Below are positions 10,182-18,332 of a stretch of 64,000 bases of DNA, in pieces. The notes under the pieces were generated by a model. That model did not search any database. It saw nothing but the letters and a program-made list of their open reading frames with translations, and had not been told where the DNA came from. How positions within the stretch are numbered: the stretch's first letter is position 1; the number at the start of each line of letters is the position of its first letter. The stretch comes from an uncultured Armatimonadota bacterium. Its GTDB lineage: Bacteria > Armatimonadota > Fimbriimonadia > Fimbriimonadales > Fimbriimonadaceae. Position numbers and translations under genes: made by a program. The stretch covers positions 20,332 to 84,331 of the forward strand of contig CAIYMO010000030.1 in NCBI GenBank assembly GCA_903927345.1, written 5' to 3'.

Positions 10182-10907
10182 TTAGTGTGCGTGCGCTTCG
10201 TCGCCGTGGTCGTGACTGGTGACCAATCCGAGATAAACGCAGGTGAGAAGCGTAAAGATCAGGGCTTGGACAAGACAGGTCAGAACCTTAAGGGGAAGAA
10301 GGAACTCTCCAATTGGGAGGAAGGCTGGCTCGCCGAGCTTGTTCATTGACTCAACAGCTGCGTGACCACCGCTCATGTTCGCGAAGATTCGGATTGAGAG
10401 CGAAATGTTCTTCATGATTTCAGAGAACACTTCAATCACGAAGATCATGATGGTGATCGGAAGAAGCGCAAGTCCGAGCTTCGGTCCAGCAAAGTGGGAA
10501 ACGTGACCAATCAGGCCGTTTGCTTTGATCCCTTCGTATTGCACATAGCCAATCGAGCAGAGCGCAAGGCCAAAGTTAAATCCAAAGATTGTAGTTGGCG
10601 AAGCTGGGAAGAACAGAGCAACAACGTTGCTGACAAAGATGACCATCCAGAAGGTCGCAAGCATCGGAAGATACTTTCGACCATGGGAACCGATCGCACC
10701 CACTGCCATGTTCTCAAGGAAGAGATAAAGCTGCTCAGCGAGTCGGGCGGGACCAGATGTAAACACTCGGCCGTTGTAGCCCTTCAGTGCTTTCTGGAGA
10801 AAGAACCCGATGACGAGAAGAACGATTGTGAAATAAAAAGCCCAACCGAGGAACGAAACTGGTGCGTTCGCGATTGGCATCCCACTTAGTTGGCTAAGGT
10901 CCGTCAT
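10182..10907 (-). CDS. atpB: ATP synthase F0 subunit a
   Basis: The stator part of the proton channel. It has 241 residues and several membrane helices. The essential arginine is R173 in SLSIRIFANMSGGH, and the last helices contain VQALIFTLLTCVYLG, as in the family. The C-terminus is His/Asp-rich (SHDHGDEAHAH). Its start overlaps the stop of the preceding small membrane gene by four bases (ATGA), so they are translationally coupled. Confidence 0.95.
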   Translation of the reverse strand: MTDLSQLSGMPIANAPVSFLGWAFYFTIVLLVIGFFLQKALKGYNGRVFTSGPARLAEQLYLFLENMAVGAIGSHGRKYLPMLATFWMVIFVSNVVALFFPASPTTIFGFNFGLALCSIGYVQYEGIKANGLIGHVSHFAGPKLGLALLPITIMIFVIEVFSEIMKNISLSIRIFANMSGGHAAVESMNKLGEPAFLPIGEFLLPLKVLTCLVQALIFTLLTCVYLGLVTSHDHGDEAHAH

Positions 10908-11212
10908 TGGTCTTTGCGGTTCTGTTGGAGTCCATAGATGGAAGCCCCAACAACGGAAAGGAAGTATACCAACGTCACTGCCGCCATTGCGCCACCCCGT
11001 TCGGCATCAGCTCCTGTTTTTGCAATTTTTAACGTAACGATTACCGCAGGAAATTTCAGCGCTAGTCCAATGACGCCGAAAACCGCGGCACTTAGCGAGT
11101 TTCCGTTGCTGCCCTCGCCGAGGCAGCGAACCACGCACACAGATCCGAGAACGAACAAAGTTGTCGTCAATGCCACGAGGGCGAACGCGGTTAGCACGCT
11201 GACTGCCTCCAC
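10904..11212 (-). CDS. Small membrane protein of the atp operon (AtpI-like position)
   Basis: This 102-residue protein has three or four hydrophobic helices and a short polar C-terminus (GLQQNRKDQ). It begins with GTG, 21 bases after the previous gene, and overlaps atpB by four bases. By position and topology it matches the AtpI/subunit I proteins that precede atpB in many operons and help assemble the c-ring. The sequence itself shows no diagnostic motif, so the name rests mainly on context. Confidence 0.65.
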   Translation of the reverse strand: MEAVSVLTAFALVALTTTLFVLGSVCVVRCLGEGSNGNSLSAAVFGVIGLALKFPAVIVTLKIAKTGADAERGGAMAAVTLVYFLSVVGASIYGLQQNRKDQ

Positions 11213-11233
11213 CGGAAATCGATTGAATTTGAG

Positions 11234-11725
11234 TTAAAGCCGGTCATTGTTTCTCGAACCGATCATGGCAACCCATGCAACCGCTATGATGCTGAAGATG
11301 AGAGTCGTCCAAATATGCCAGCCCGGATTTCCAGTAGCCTTATTTATAAGGAGCCCGAGTCCGTAGCCCAGCAACGGGGCGCCAATAATGGTGTAAGCCA
11401 TCGACAGTCCTAACCCCATGCCAAGGGCAGTCTTTTGATCCAGACCTCCAGAAACAGAATTTGGCGAGGGCTTGGTGTTTTGGTAGGTCGTCTTTGCCTT
11501 GTTTAACCGCTCGTCAAGGCCATTTAGTTTTTTCGCGACTCGCTCCGCCTCAAGTTCGAGTTCCGTAGGTACCGCTGCAATCGGCTCTTGTCCCAAAAAC
11601 GCTTCGACGCGCGCATCTAATTCAGGATTTTCCGTCAAGGGGTCAAGTTTTGCTTTGATCGAATCAAACCGAGCCTGGATCTCTTCCTCGGAAGGAATTT
11701 CTGGAATCTGATTCTCATCGTTCAT
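11234..11725 (-). CDS. AtpZ/AtpI-family ATP synthase accessory protein
   Basis: A 163-residue protein with an acidic, Glu-rich N-terminal half likely to form helices (residues 1-95). Two membrane helices follow, of the putative F0F1-ATPase subunit type: ALGMGLGLSMAYTIIGAPLLGYGLGLL, a short loop with NPGWHIWTT, then LIFSIIAVAWVAMIGS. Proteins of this family are encoded ahead of atpB and have been linked to Mg2+/Ca2+ transport and ATP synthase assembly. The long N-terminal extension is unusual for the family. Confidence 0.72.
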   Translation of the reverse strand: MNDENQIPEIPSEEEIQARFDSIKAKLDPLTENPELDARVEAFLGQEPIAAVPTELELEAERVAKKLNGLDERLNKAKTTYQNTKPSPNSVSGGLDQKTALGMGLGLSMAYTIIGAPLLGYGLGLLINKATGNPGWHIWTTLIFSIIAVAWVAMIGSRNNDRL

Positions 11726-11746
11726 AGATGAATAGTTTAGCCCTAC

Positions 11747-12088
11747 CTACTGACTCTGCGTCGGAACCTGCTTTAGGTCCTGAGTTGTCGAGGTTCGAGG
11801 TGGAACGTATTCGGAAGAAGGGCGTCGCCGATCCAGGGAGTCAATGACGCGATTCACGATTGGTTCAACCCAATCAACTTTTGCTAGGGGGCGAAGCATT
11901 GTTACAAGCAGGGATACAACAACCGTGGCTCCCAAAACTGTTCCGAGTCCCGTCCAAAGTCCGCCAACCAACCGCTTCCCAAAGTGAGTTTGGGCTTCGA
12001 CCAACTCGCTCAGAAGTTTGTTCTGCGCCTCAACCTGCTTGGTGAGCCTTTCTATCGCATCCTGAAGGTCTGTCTGAGGCTGTTCCAC
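11747..12088 (-). CDS. DUF5665-like membrane protein, first gene of the atp operon
   Basis: The 113 residues comprise an N-terminal coiled-coil segment (IERLTKQVEAQNKLLSEL), one membrane helix (GGLWTGLGTVLGATVVVSLLVTMLRPL), an amphipathic helix and a proline/serine-rich tail. The GLGTVLGATVV pattern resembles DUF5665 proteins. It starts with GTG and is 21 bases from the AtpZ-like gene, so it is probably the first gene of the operon. Its role is unknown; the position suggests a part in ATP synthase assembly or anchoring. Confidence 0.62.
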   Translation of the reverse strand: MEQPQTDLQDAIERLTKQVEAQNKLLSELVEAQTHFGKRLVGGLWTGLGTVLGATVVVSLLVTMLRPLAKVDWVEPIVNRVIDSLDRRRPSSEYVPPRTSTTQDLKQVPTQSQ

Positions 12089-12141
12089 GCTATGAAAGAC
12101 GTTGGTAAGGCAATATTCGTTGCGAGACGCATCTATCCAAG

Positions 12142-12147
12142 TAATAT
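12142..12147 (+). promoter_or_regulatory. Leaderless -10 box (TAATAT)
   Basis: TAATAT ends six bases before the ATG at 12154, with a -35-like TTGCGA at 12120-12125 (16-base spacer). Confidence 0.55.
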
Positions 12148-12153
12148 CCAGGA

Positions 12154-12969
12154 ATGATCACGGCAGTAATCGCAGCGATGTCAATTCGGCTTTGGGAAGG
12201 GGATGCTCCCTATGCACTCGGGAAGGGAGAAAACGACATTCCAACCTTGACCGCCTTCCTGCCAGAAAAACCTTCGAAGACGGCGATTGTGGTTTGTCCA
12301 GGCGGAGCCTATTGGGTGCTGGCTGACCATGAAGGAACGGACTATGCGCAGTATCTCGCTCAGCACGGAGTCGCCGCGTATGTCCTACGTTATCGCCTCG
12401 GTCAGTTTAAGTATCGACATCCTGCCATGCTCGCCGATGCACAGCGTGCAATCCGGAAAGTGAGATCGATGGGTTACCAAACGGTCGGAATAATGGGCTC
12501 CTCCGCAGGTGGACACCTCGCAGGCACGGCAAGCGTTCACTCTGCGTTGGAGGCGTACCCAGCCGCTGATGATATCGATAAACTCTCTCGCCGACCCGAT
12601 TTCGGAATTCTCTGCTACGCCGTCACTGCGCTGGATAAACCTTACGGACACGAGTTTTCGGGCAAACAGTTACTCGGAGAGAATCCTGACCATAAGCTGG
12701 TTGACTTGATGAACTTGCCGAAACAGGTCACAAAGGACACCCCGCCCTGCTTCTTGTGGCACACCCAGGAGGATGACGCAGTCCCACCGCAGAACTCCGA
12801 GCTGTTCGCCGCCGCGATGAGAAAGGCAGGCGTTGAGTGCGAGTACCACGTGTTTGCAAAAGGGAAACACGGCATCGGTCTCACCGACAAAGCTCCCTAC
12901 AAAAATGCCCACCCGTGGGCTGCAAGCTTGATCTTCTGGTTGCAGCAACACGGATGGGCGAGTAAGTAA
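12154..12969 (+). CDS. Alpha/beta hydrolase, carbohydrate esterase-like
   Basis: A 271-residue serine hydrolase. The oxyanion region is CPGGAY (48-53). The nucleophile is S117 in GSSAG. The acid is D207 or D208 in HTQEDDAVP, and the histidine is H239 in GKHGIGL. This layout (PGGAY near the N-terminus and an HTxxDxxVP acid motif) fits the acetyl-xylan esterase/BD-FAE-like group, so a sugar or acetyl ester is the likely substrate. There is no clear signal peptide, which suggests a cytoplasmic enzyme acting on imported oligosaccharides. The ATG at 12154 is favoured by the -10 box six bases before it; MSIRLW at 12178 is an alternative. The stop lies one base from the stop of the convergent lipoprotein gene. 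Confidence 0.82.
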   Translation: MITAVIAAMSIRLWEGDAPYALGKGENDIPTLTAFLPEKPSKTAIVVCPGGAYWVLADHEGTDYAQYLAQHGVAAYVLRYRLGQFKYRHPAMLADAQRAIRKVRSMGYQTVGIMGSSAGGHLAGTASVHSALEAYPAADDIDKLSRRPDFGILCYAVTALDKPYGHEFSGKQLLGENPDHKLVDLMNLPKQVTKDTPPCFLWHTQEDDAVPPQNSELFAAAMRKAGVECEYHVFAKGKHGIGLTDKAPYKNAHPWAASLIFWLQQHGWASK

Positions 12970-12970
12970 C

Positions 12971-13414
12971 TTACTTATTAGCTTTAGTGAACGTCATGCT
13001 CGCATCGCCGCCCTTCTCGTCTTTGGCGGTGTAGGTCGCAACGTCGCCTTCGAACTTGACAGTTCCGGTGAGCTTGGATTTCAGGCCTTCCATTTGACCC
13101 TTGTTGGCATCGATCATCGGCTTCAGTGCTGCTGGAATCGAGGACTCATCCAACTTGGCGGTGGTGATGTTGATCTCCAGTTTTTCGCCCGAAAGGGTGT
13201 ACGTTCCCGACATATCCATCTTGATCGGAGCTCCGCCGGTTGGCAGAGGCAGTTCCATCTTGATGACAACGTTTGAGCCAGAGAAGTTTGCTGTTGACTT
13301 TGCGCCGTTTGGCATCTTGCCGCCCGAGACATCGTAGTCACCGGACAGCGAAGGACCGCCGCAACCGACGAGAGCTATGGCAAAAAGGGAAGAGGCGGCA
13401 AGAATACGTCGCAT
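12971..13414 (-). CDS. Putative lipoprotein
   Basis: A 147-residue protein with a lipoprotein signal: MRRILAASSLFAIALVGC, where LVGC is the lipobox. The mature part is a probable beta-rich domain (SLSGDYDVSGG, MDMSGTYTLSGEKLEINI, GTVKFEGDVATYTAKDEKGG) of lipocalin/META-like style that I cannot place in a named family. The start at 13414 is chosen over an upstream frame because it gives the signal peptide directly and because a TATAAC box lies six bases before it. Likely sits on the inner leaflet of the outer membrane. Confidence 0.75.
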   Translation of the reverse strand: MRRILAASSLFAIALVGCGGPSLSGDYDVSGGKMPNGAKSTANFSGSNVVIKMELPLPTGGAPIKMDMSGTYTLSGEKLEINITTAKLDESSIPAALKPMIDANKGQMEGLKSKLTGTVKFEGDVATYTAKDEKGGDASMTFTKANK

Positions 13415-13420
13415 GCCATC

Positions 13421-13426
13421 GTTATA
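13421..13426 (-). promoter_or_regulatory. Possible leaderless -10 box (TATAAC)
   Basis: TATAAC ends six bases before the ATG at 13414; one mismatch to TANNNT. Confidence 0.35.
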
Positions 13427-13449
13427 CACGCTTTGCTCCTCCCTAAGTA

Positions 13450-14418
13450 CTATTCGGAGAGAATTGCGTAGTAGCCGACGTCCTTGCCACGTCGGTTTCC
13501 CCAACCCGTGACGTAGATGCGCTTGCCAACATGGGCGATTCCGTTGATGCTCTCAAAGTTCCAACCGGGAAATGCTGTCTCGAGTCGAAATGCTTCCTTG
13601 CCTTTCCAGATGACGGCGTCGTTTCCGCAATATCCCCCGATAAACAGACCATCCTCGGAAATGCACTTTGCCACGGCCGTCTTTCGGCCCAAGTTGGTGA
13701 GGAAGTAGATTTGTCCACCTTTCCAATAGACCGCGTTGCTTGAGTCGACCCCGGAAGCTGCGCCGACAATTATTGAACCGTCTCCGCTGATATCGTTTGC
13801 GGTCGAGTCTGTATGAATTTTGCCAATCGGCAAAAGCTCGGAGGATTTGAAATCGGTTCGGTAGGCGCGAACACTCGTGTCGACGCTGCTGATCCCGCAA
13901 GCGGCCGTGCCGTCTCGCGAAATTGCCAAAGCTATACTGCTCGAATCAGGCACCGGGGATGGAATTTCCTTAATGCCGTTCTCTTTATGCCAAACGAAAG
14001 CTCGGTTTTGGGTCGCAGCTTGGCTGTATCCAACGACGGTACTCCCGTCGCCACTGACGTCGTAGGCAAACGAGTCAATATCGCCTTTCAGCTTGCCAAT
14101 CAGTTGGAACCCTGAAGATCGACTGTAGCGGTAAGCCTGTCCGGCCTTTCCAACGATGACGCTTCCGTCTCGGCTGGCTCCTTGCGCATAGAAGTCGAGA
14201 ATTGACTTATCGGGGCTTGGCTTAAACTTCGCGATCTCACTTCCTCGCCAGACAAACGCATTGCCGGGTGCAAATTGACCAATGACCACCTTTCCGTCGG
14301 CGCTCAAAGCGTAAGGGTGCGGCTGAGGTGTTCCCGGATAACTGGGCAACTGGGTGACCCGAACCGCGGTGAGTCCAAGGAACGCAAGCAACATAAGACA
14401 ATTGTTGGCGCCAACCAC
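13450..14418 (-). CDS. Secreted HAF-repeat propeller-like protein
   Basis: A 322-residue protein with an N-terminal hydrophobic segment (CLMLLAFLGLTAVRV). At least five repeats follow of the form SxDGsxVVG...AfvWk (for example ALSADGKVVIGQ, VSGDGSTVVGYSQ, ISRDGTAACG, ISGDGSIIVGAA, ISEDGLFIGGY). These are the HAF extracellular repeats, expected to form a beta propeller. No enzyme motif is visible. The start is a GTG at 14418; the ATG at 14394 is possible. Its start codon is only 15 bases from the divergent rsmG start, so the promoters must overlap. Confidence 0.75.
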   Translation of the reverse strand: MVGANNCLMLLAFLGLTAVRVTQLPSYPGTPQPHPYALSADGKVVIGQFAPGNAFVWRGSEIAKFKPSPDKSILDFYAQGASRDGSVIVGKAGQAYRYSRSSGFQLIGKLKGDIDSFAYDVSGDGSTVVGYSQAATQNRAFVWHKENGIKEIPSPVPDSSSIALAISRDGTAACGISSVDTSVRAYRTDFKSSELLPIGKIHTDSTANDISGDGSIIVGAASGVDSSNAVYWKGGQIYFLTNLGRKTAVAKCISEDGLFIGGYCGNDAVIWKGKEAFRLETAFPGWNFESINGIAHVGKRIYVTGWGNRRGKDVGYYAILSE

Positions 14419-14420
14419 GC

Positions 14421-14426
14421 TAAACT
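14421..14426 (+). promoter_or_regulatory. Leaderless -10 box of rsmG, within a possible bidirectional promoter
   Basis: TAAACT ends seven bases before the GTG at 14434. On the other strand TACAAG ends six bases before the GTG at 14418, so the two -10 candidates overlap within 14419-14433. Confidence 0.5.
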
Positions 14427-14433
14427 TGTATGA

Positions 14434-15096
14434 GTGAACTGGATTTCGGCGATTTCGGAACTTGAACTAAGCCTTTCGCCGGAGCAGTTGTCGATGTTCT
14501 CGGTTTTTGAAGCCGATCTTTATGATCGAAACCAGGTCATGAACCTCACGCGCGTCCCCAAAGAGGAGTGCGGAGTGAGACACTTTCTCGATTCGTTGCT
14601 CCTCTCGCCTCTCATCGGCGATGGACAACGCGTTGTTGACATCGGCACGGGTCCGGGATTTCCTGCGTGGCCCCTGGCCTGCGCCCGTCCCGATCTCTCG
14701 GTGACGGCTATCGACTCGAGCGGAAAGATGCTCGGCTTCCTTGCCCGTCATCCTCTGCCCAATTTAGAGATCGTCAACGACCGAGCTGAATCGTGGGGAA
14801 GAAGAGAGAAGTTTGATGTGGCGACTGGCCGCGCAGTGGCTCCACTTGGCATTCAGCTAGAACTCTCTGCGCCTGTCGTTCGGCTCGGAGGGCTAGTCAT
14901 CCCCATGCGTACCCCGAACGATGTGTTTGAGTTGGAGTCATTGAAGGGACTCGGTCTGGAATTGGTCAGCATCGAGCGCCAGGTCCTGCCCGGAACCGAC
15001 ATTGAGCGAGTCTTCCCGATCTACAAAAAAATCGCCGCCACACCGCGCAAGTATCCACGCGATTGGGCGACGATTCGTAAGAAGCCGTTGAACTAA
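14434..15096 (+). CDS. rsmG: 16S rRNA (guanine(527)-N7)-methyltransferase
   Basis: Methylates G527 of 16S rRNA using S-adenosylmethionine. The 220-residue protein contains NLTRVPKEE and RHFLDSLLL, the SAM-binding loop VDIGTGPGFPAWPLA, the VTAIDSSGKM acidic strand and the ATGRAVAPL segment, all in RsmG order. The start is a GTG at 14434. The nearby ATG at 14430 is in another frame and stops after eleven codons. It is not linked to mnmG or parAB here, unlike in many bacteria. Confidence 0.92.
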   Translation: MNWISAISELELSLSPEQLSMFSVFEADLYDRNQVMNLTRVPKEECGVRHFLDSLLLSPLIGDGQRVVDIGTGPGFPAWPLACARPDLSVTAIDSSGKMLGFLARHPLPNLEIVNDRAESWGRREKFDVATGRAVAPLGIQLELSAPVVRLGGLVIPMRTPNDVFELESLKGLGLELVSIERQVLPGTDIERVFPIYKKIAATPRKYPRDWATIRKKPLN

Positions 15097-16304
15097 ATTC
15101 TTCTGAGCTGCAGCTCGACGTTGCCAGTGACGGCACTGACGTCGATAGTTCCAGTTCCGTCTCCGAGTCGACCGGTGACTCGCTGATCGTTCTGAGCTCG
15201 GTCAGTGAGTTCGATATCGGTCGATGTAACCCCTCGGAGAGTCGTCAACGCGACTCGCGCATCGGAGCCATCAGCAACTTGAACGTGAGCATTTCCGCTC
15301 ACCGTCCGCACACTGACCGTGCCATTGACCGGCTCGACTAAGTCGACGGTGACATTGCCCGAGACTGCCTCAGCGGCAATGGTTTTGCCTTTGCTGCTCA
15401 GAACTGCGATGTTTCCGCTGGAGGATCGAAGATTCATATTCGCATCGCATTCACGAACCTTGATGTCTCCCGACTTGTTCTCGATGTAGAGATTCGGAGA
15501 TTGTGCTTCCTCAACGGTGACATCACCTGCCGCAACAACGATCTCGACAACTCCGCTGACTCGCTTGACATCAACAATGCCGTCAGTGCTCTTGATCCGG
15601 CACGAATTCTTCGTGTCGCGAACGAAGACGTCACCCGTATCCGACTTGACGTCCACGGCCGGAGTTGCTGCGACATGAATCTCCAGATCAACTTCAAGTC
15701 CGCTGACCTGGGGTTGACGGATGACGACACCATGATCCGACCCCTCAACGACGAGCGTGTAAACATCGGCCTTCGCCTTTGCGTCCTCTATCGTTGCTCC
15801 GCGCACCTTGGCTTTAGCGATCACATACGACTCGACAGAGTCCGCAATGATTTGAACATCACCGCATCCGTTCTCGACCGAAAGGCTCTGACCTTCCGTA
15901 ATCGTGAATGGCAACCGGAGCTCTCGCGTCGCCGTGCTGAATAGCCAGCCGACATCGAATCGGCCTTTGCTTACATCCTTTAGGCCTGCCTTCAGCGCAT
16001 CGAGGCCCTTCTTTGCCGAAGAACGTGCCCCCTCGGAGACTTCGTTCCAGTCAATCTTCTCGGTGACTTCCTTGCCGAGTTTCTCGATTGAGTCAACGAT
16101 GCTCTTGAACGGATCTCGCGCCCGGGACTCGGTTGCGTATTCCTGGGCGCCCGCACTCTCGTAGGCTTCCTTGGGAGGTGGTGGTGGCACGTTTCCATCC
16201 TCGGACGCCGAATTGTAGAACGCGTCGATCAGGTCAGCGGCATCCTCGGGAGAAAGTTTCCCCTCGGCCACCAGTTTATTAATTCGTTTGATCTCTTCTT
16301 TCAA
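15093..16304 (-). CDS. DUF4097-family beta-strand repeat protein with SHOCT-like N-terminus
   Basis: The 403 residues begin with a short helical SHOCT-like segment (EIKRINKLVAEGKLSPEDAADLIDAF). A linker and then a long beta-solenoid follow, built of repeats such as VENGCGDVQIIAD, VKSDTGDVFVRD, IENKSGDIKVRE and VSGNAHVQVAD, the DUF4097 (putative adhesin) pattern. There is no signal peptide. Similar proteins with a SHOCT-like start act with DUF2089 regulators in envelope-stress settings. The gene upstream is such a DUF2089 protein, overlapping by four bases (ATGA), so the two are co-translated. The exact function is unknown. Confidence 0.82.
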   Translation of the reverse strand: MKEEIKRINKLVAEGKLSPEDAADLIDAFYNSASEDGNVPPPPPKEAYESAGAQEYATESRARDPFKSIVDSIEKLGKEVTEKIDWNEVSEGARSSAKKGLDALKAGLKDVSKGRFDVGWLFSTATRELRLPFTITEGQSLSVENGCGDVQIIADSVESYVIAKAKVRGATIEDAKAKADVYTLVVEGSDHGVVIRQPQVSGLEVDLEIHVAATPAVDVKSDTGDVFVRDTKNSCRIKSTDGIVDVKRVSGVVEIVVAAGDVTVEEAQSPNLYIENKSGDIKVRECDANMNLRSSSGNIAVLSSKGKTIAAEAVSGNVTVDLVEPVNGTVSVRTVSGNAHVQVADGSDARVALTTLRGVTSTDIELTDRAQNDQRVTGRLGDGTGTIDVSAVTGNVELQLRRI

Positions 16305-16684
16305 CTCAATACCCCCAGTTTCTTCTTTGCTTCATCAGCGGTGATCTCACCCTTCTCAAGCTGTTCCAAAATTTTCTTACGCTTGTCGGCGTTCTTATCG
16401 CTCCGCTCTCGCGTTTCAATAGGGCTTAAGTTCAGGGCACCCAACAACGTGTCGAGCCTCGCCCGTGCAGTTGGATAGCTGATTCCAAGCTCTCGCTCAA
16501 CTCCATTGAGCATGCCTCGACATCTCAAAAAGACTTCGAGGAAATCGAGTTGCTCCGTATCCAGCTTCGCATACCGTGGAATCTCAAAGTTTCCCCGAAT
16601 GGTGATGCCGGTCTCCTCGCTCGTCAGCTCGCTGATGAACAGTTCGCCACCGCTCACTGGATCCTTGTGCGGAATTCTGTGCAT
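16301..16684 (-). CDS. DUF2089-family putative DNA-binding protein
   Basis: A 127-residue protein. The core shows IRGNFEIPRYAKLDTEQLDFLEVFLRCRG and the helix-turn-helix-like MLNGVERELGISYPTARARLDTLL, matching DUF2089. The cysteine pairs of the N-terminal zinc ribbon found in many members are replaced here (HKDPVSGGELFISEL). The C-terminus (EKGEITADEAKKKLGVL) resembles the SHOCT-like helix of its partner. Start: ATG 16684, with GGAGAG seven bases upstream. Probably regulates its own operon with the DUF4097 protein. Confidence 0.8.
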   Translation of the reverse strand: MHRIPHKDPVSGGELFISELTSEETGITIRGNFEIPRYAKLDTEQLDFLEVFLRCRGMLNGVERELGISYPTARARLDTLLGALNLSPIETRERSDKNADKRKKILEQLEKGEITADEAKKKLGVLS

Positions 16685-16783
16685 TCGATTTCTCTCCATA
16701 TGTGCCTGTTTACTTTCTAATGGTCGGACGCGTTGCATCCATCTTGATTGTTTGATGATGATTTTATTGATTAGTTCGCTTGG

Positions 16784-16789
16784 TAGACT
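16784..16789 (+). promoter_or_regulatory. Leaderless -10 box (TAGACT)
   Basis: TAGACT ends seven bases before the ATG at 16797. Confidence 0.48.
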
Positions 16790-16796
16790 AAGAATT

Positions 16797-18281
16797 ATGA
16801 AATCTTCACTTGAGATTTTGAAGAATCGAATGGGCGATGTGAACGCCTTGGGCGCAGCAATGGCGATGATGGACTGGGACCAACAGACCTACATGCCACG
16901 GGGCGGAGCCGAGGCTCGTGCCAACCACTTGGAGTGCCTTTCCAAGCTGCGCCACGAGATGTTCACCGCTGACGAAACTAGAGCGGCCGTTGAAGGTGCT
17001 CGTTCCGAAGCATCAAGTGAAGACGAAGTCGCTCTGATCCGCGTGATCGCTCGTGACCTCGATCTCGCCACCAAGCTTCCATCGGAGCTAGTAGCCCGAA
17101 AGACGAAGCTCTCAGCAATCGCTCACGAAGAGTGGGTTCGAGCTCGGACTCACGATGACTTCGACGGTTTCTCCTCGACTCTCGAGCAGATGTTCGACAT
17201 CGTTAAAGAAGAAGCCCACCACCTTGGCTTTACGGACCACATCTACGACGCAGTCACCGACCAGTACGAAGAGGGAGCAACCGCCGCGGATTGGAAGAAA
17301 ATGTTCGAGGCTATTAAAGGTCCTCAGGTCGAGCTGGTCAAAGCCATCCAAGAAGCTGGCCACGTCGATGACTCACGACTCTACGGAGAATGGGACCGCA
17401 ACAAGCAGAGTCAATTCACCGAGAAAATTGTCTCCAAGATCGGATTCGACTTCAACCGAGGTCGACAAGACACTGCTCCACACCCCTTCTGCACCGGCTG
17501 GTCAGTAGGCGATATCCGACTCACCACCCGCTACAAGCCGTACCTCGGCTCGGCAATCTTCGGCTCTCTTCACGAGGCAGGTCACGGAATGTACGAGCAA
17601 GGTTCGCCCGTAGAATGGGACCTCACCTCTCTCGCTGGCGGAGTTTCGCTCGGTGTCCATGAGAGCCAGAGTCGCACCTGGGAGAACATTGTTGGACGAA
17701 GCGAAGCCTTCTGGTCGCACTTCCTTCCAAGCTTGCAGGAAACCTTCCCCCAGATCGCCGATATCAACCTCGGTTCATTCATGCAGATGATCAACAAGGT
17801 TGAGCCATCGCTCATCCGTGTTGAAGCAGACGAACTTACTTACAACCTCCACGTTCTCGTTCGATTCGAAATCGAGTGCGCCGTTCTCGAAGGTTCGCTT
17901 GAAATCAAGGACCTTCCTGAAGCGTGGAACGCTAAGTACGAGGAATACCTCGGCATTCGACCGCCAAACGACGCGCAAGGATGTCTCCAAGACGTGCACT
18001 GGTCGATGGGATCCATCGGATACTTTCCAACCTACTCGATGGGCAACATCCTGAGCTACCAGATCTGGAACGCTCTCGAGAAGGATGTCAAGAATCCGTT
18101 CGACCTTATCGCGAACGGCGAGTTCGAGCCGATTCTTGGTTGGCTCCAACAAAACATCTACTCAAAGGGGCGCAAGTACACGCCAAAGGACCTTATCAAG
18201 AACGCCACCGGCGAAGAGATGAACGCTAAGTACTACCTCGACGGCCTTGGCGCGAAGTACCGCAAGCTCTACAACCTGTAA
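16797..18281 (+). CDS. Carboxypeptidase, M32 family (Taq-type)
   Basis: A 494-residue zinc carboxypeptidase that removes C-terminal residues from peptides in the cytoplasm. The metal site is H259-E260-A-G-H263 with the third ligand E289 in GVHESQSRTWEN. Other M32 hallmarks are MDWDQQTYMPRGG near the N-terminus, the DIRLTTRY motif ahead of HEAGH, and IRPPNDAQGCLQDVHWSMGSIGYFPTYSMGN near the C-terminus. A longer open frame runs back to 16506, but it crosses the divergent DUF2089 gene. The ATG at 16797 gives the family's normal N-terminus and follows a -10 box. Confidence 0.94.
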   Translation: MKSSLEILKNRMGDVNALGAAMAMMDWDQQTYMPRGGAEARANHLECLSKLRHEMFTADETRAAVEGARSEASSEDEVALIRVIARDLDLATKLPSELVARKTKLSAIAHEEWVRARTHDDFDGFSSTLEQMFDIVKEEAHHLGFTDHIYDAVTDQYEEGATAADWKKMFEAIKGPQVELVKAIQEAGHVDDSRLYGEWDRNKQSQFTEKIVSKIGFDFNRGRQDTAPHPFCTGWSVGDIRLTTRYKPYLGSAIFGSLHEAGHGMYEQGSPVEWDLTSLAGGVSLGVHESQSRTWENIVGRSEAFWSHFLPSLQETFPQIADINLGSFMQMINKVEPSLIRVEADELTYNLHVLVRFEIECAVLEGSLEIKDLPEAWNAKYEEYLGIRPPNDAQGCLQDVHWSMGSIGYFPTYSMGNILSYQIWNALEKDVKNPFDLIANGEFEPILGWLQQNIYSKGRKYTPKDLIKNATGEEMNAKYYLDGLGAKYRKLYNL

Positions 18282-18293
18282 GCAACGAGCAGT

Positions 18294-18328
18294 GAGTCTT
18301 CAGTCAGGCAAATCCTGACTGAAGACTC
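18294..18328. terminator. Hairpin between convergent M32 carboxypeptidase and trpE
   Basis: A perfect 15-bp stem (18294-18308 with 18314-18328) and five-base loop lie between the two stop codons. T-runs are weak on both sides, so it may act as a bidirectional terminator or 3'-end stabiliser. Confidence 0.7.
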
Positions 18329-18332
18329 GATC

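Noticed and set aside
12962-12976. Terminator between the esterase and lipoprotein genes
   Set aside because: The AGTAAGT/ACTTACT repeat has almost no loop, contains both stop codons and lacks a T-run, so it is not convincing.
15501-15944. Plus-strand open frame opposite the DUF4097 gene
   Set aside because: The opposite frame has clear DUF4097 repeats; the plus-strand product shows no family pattern and no start signal.
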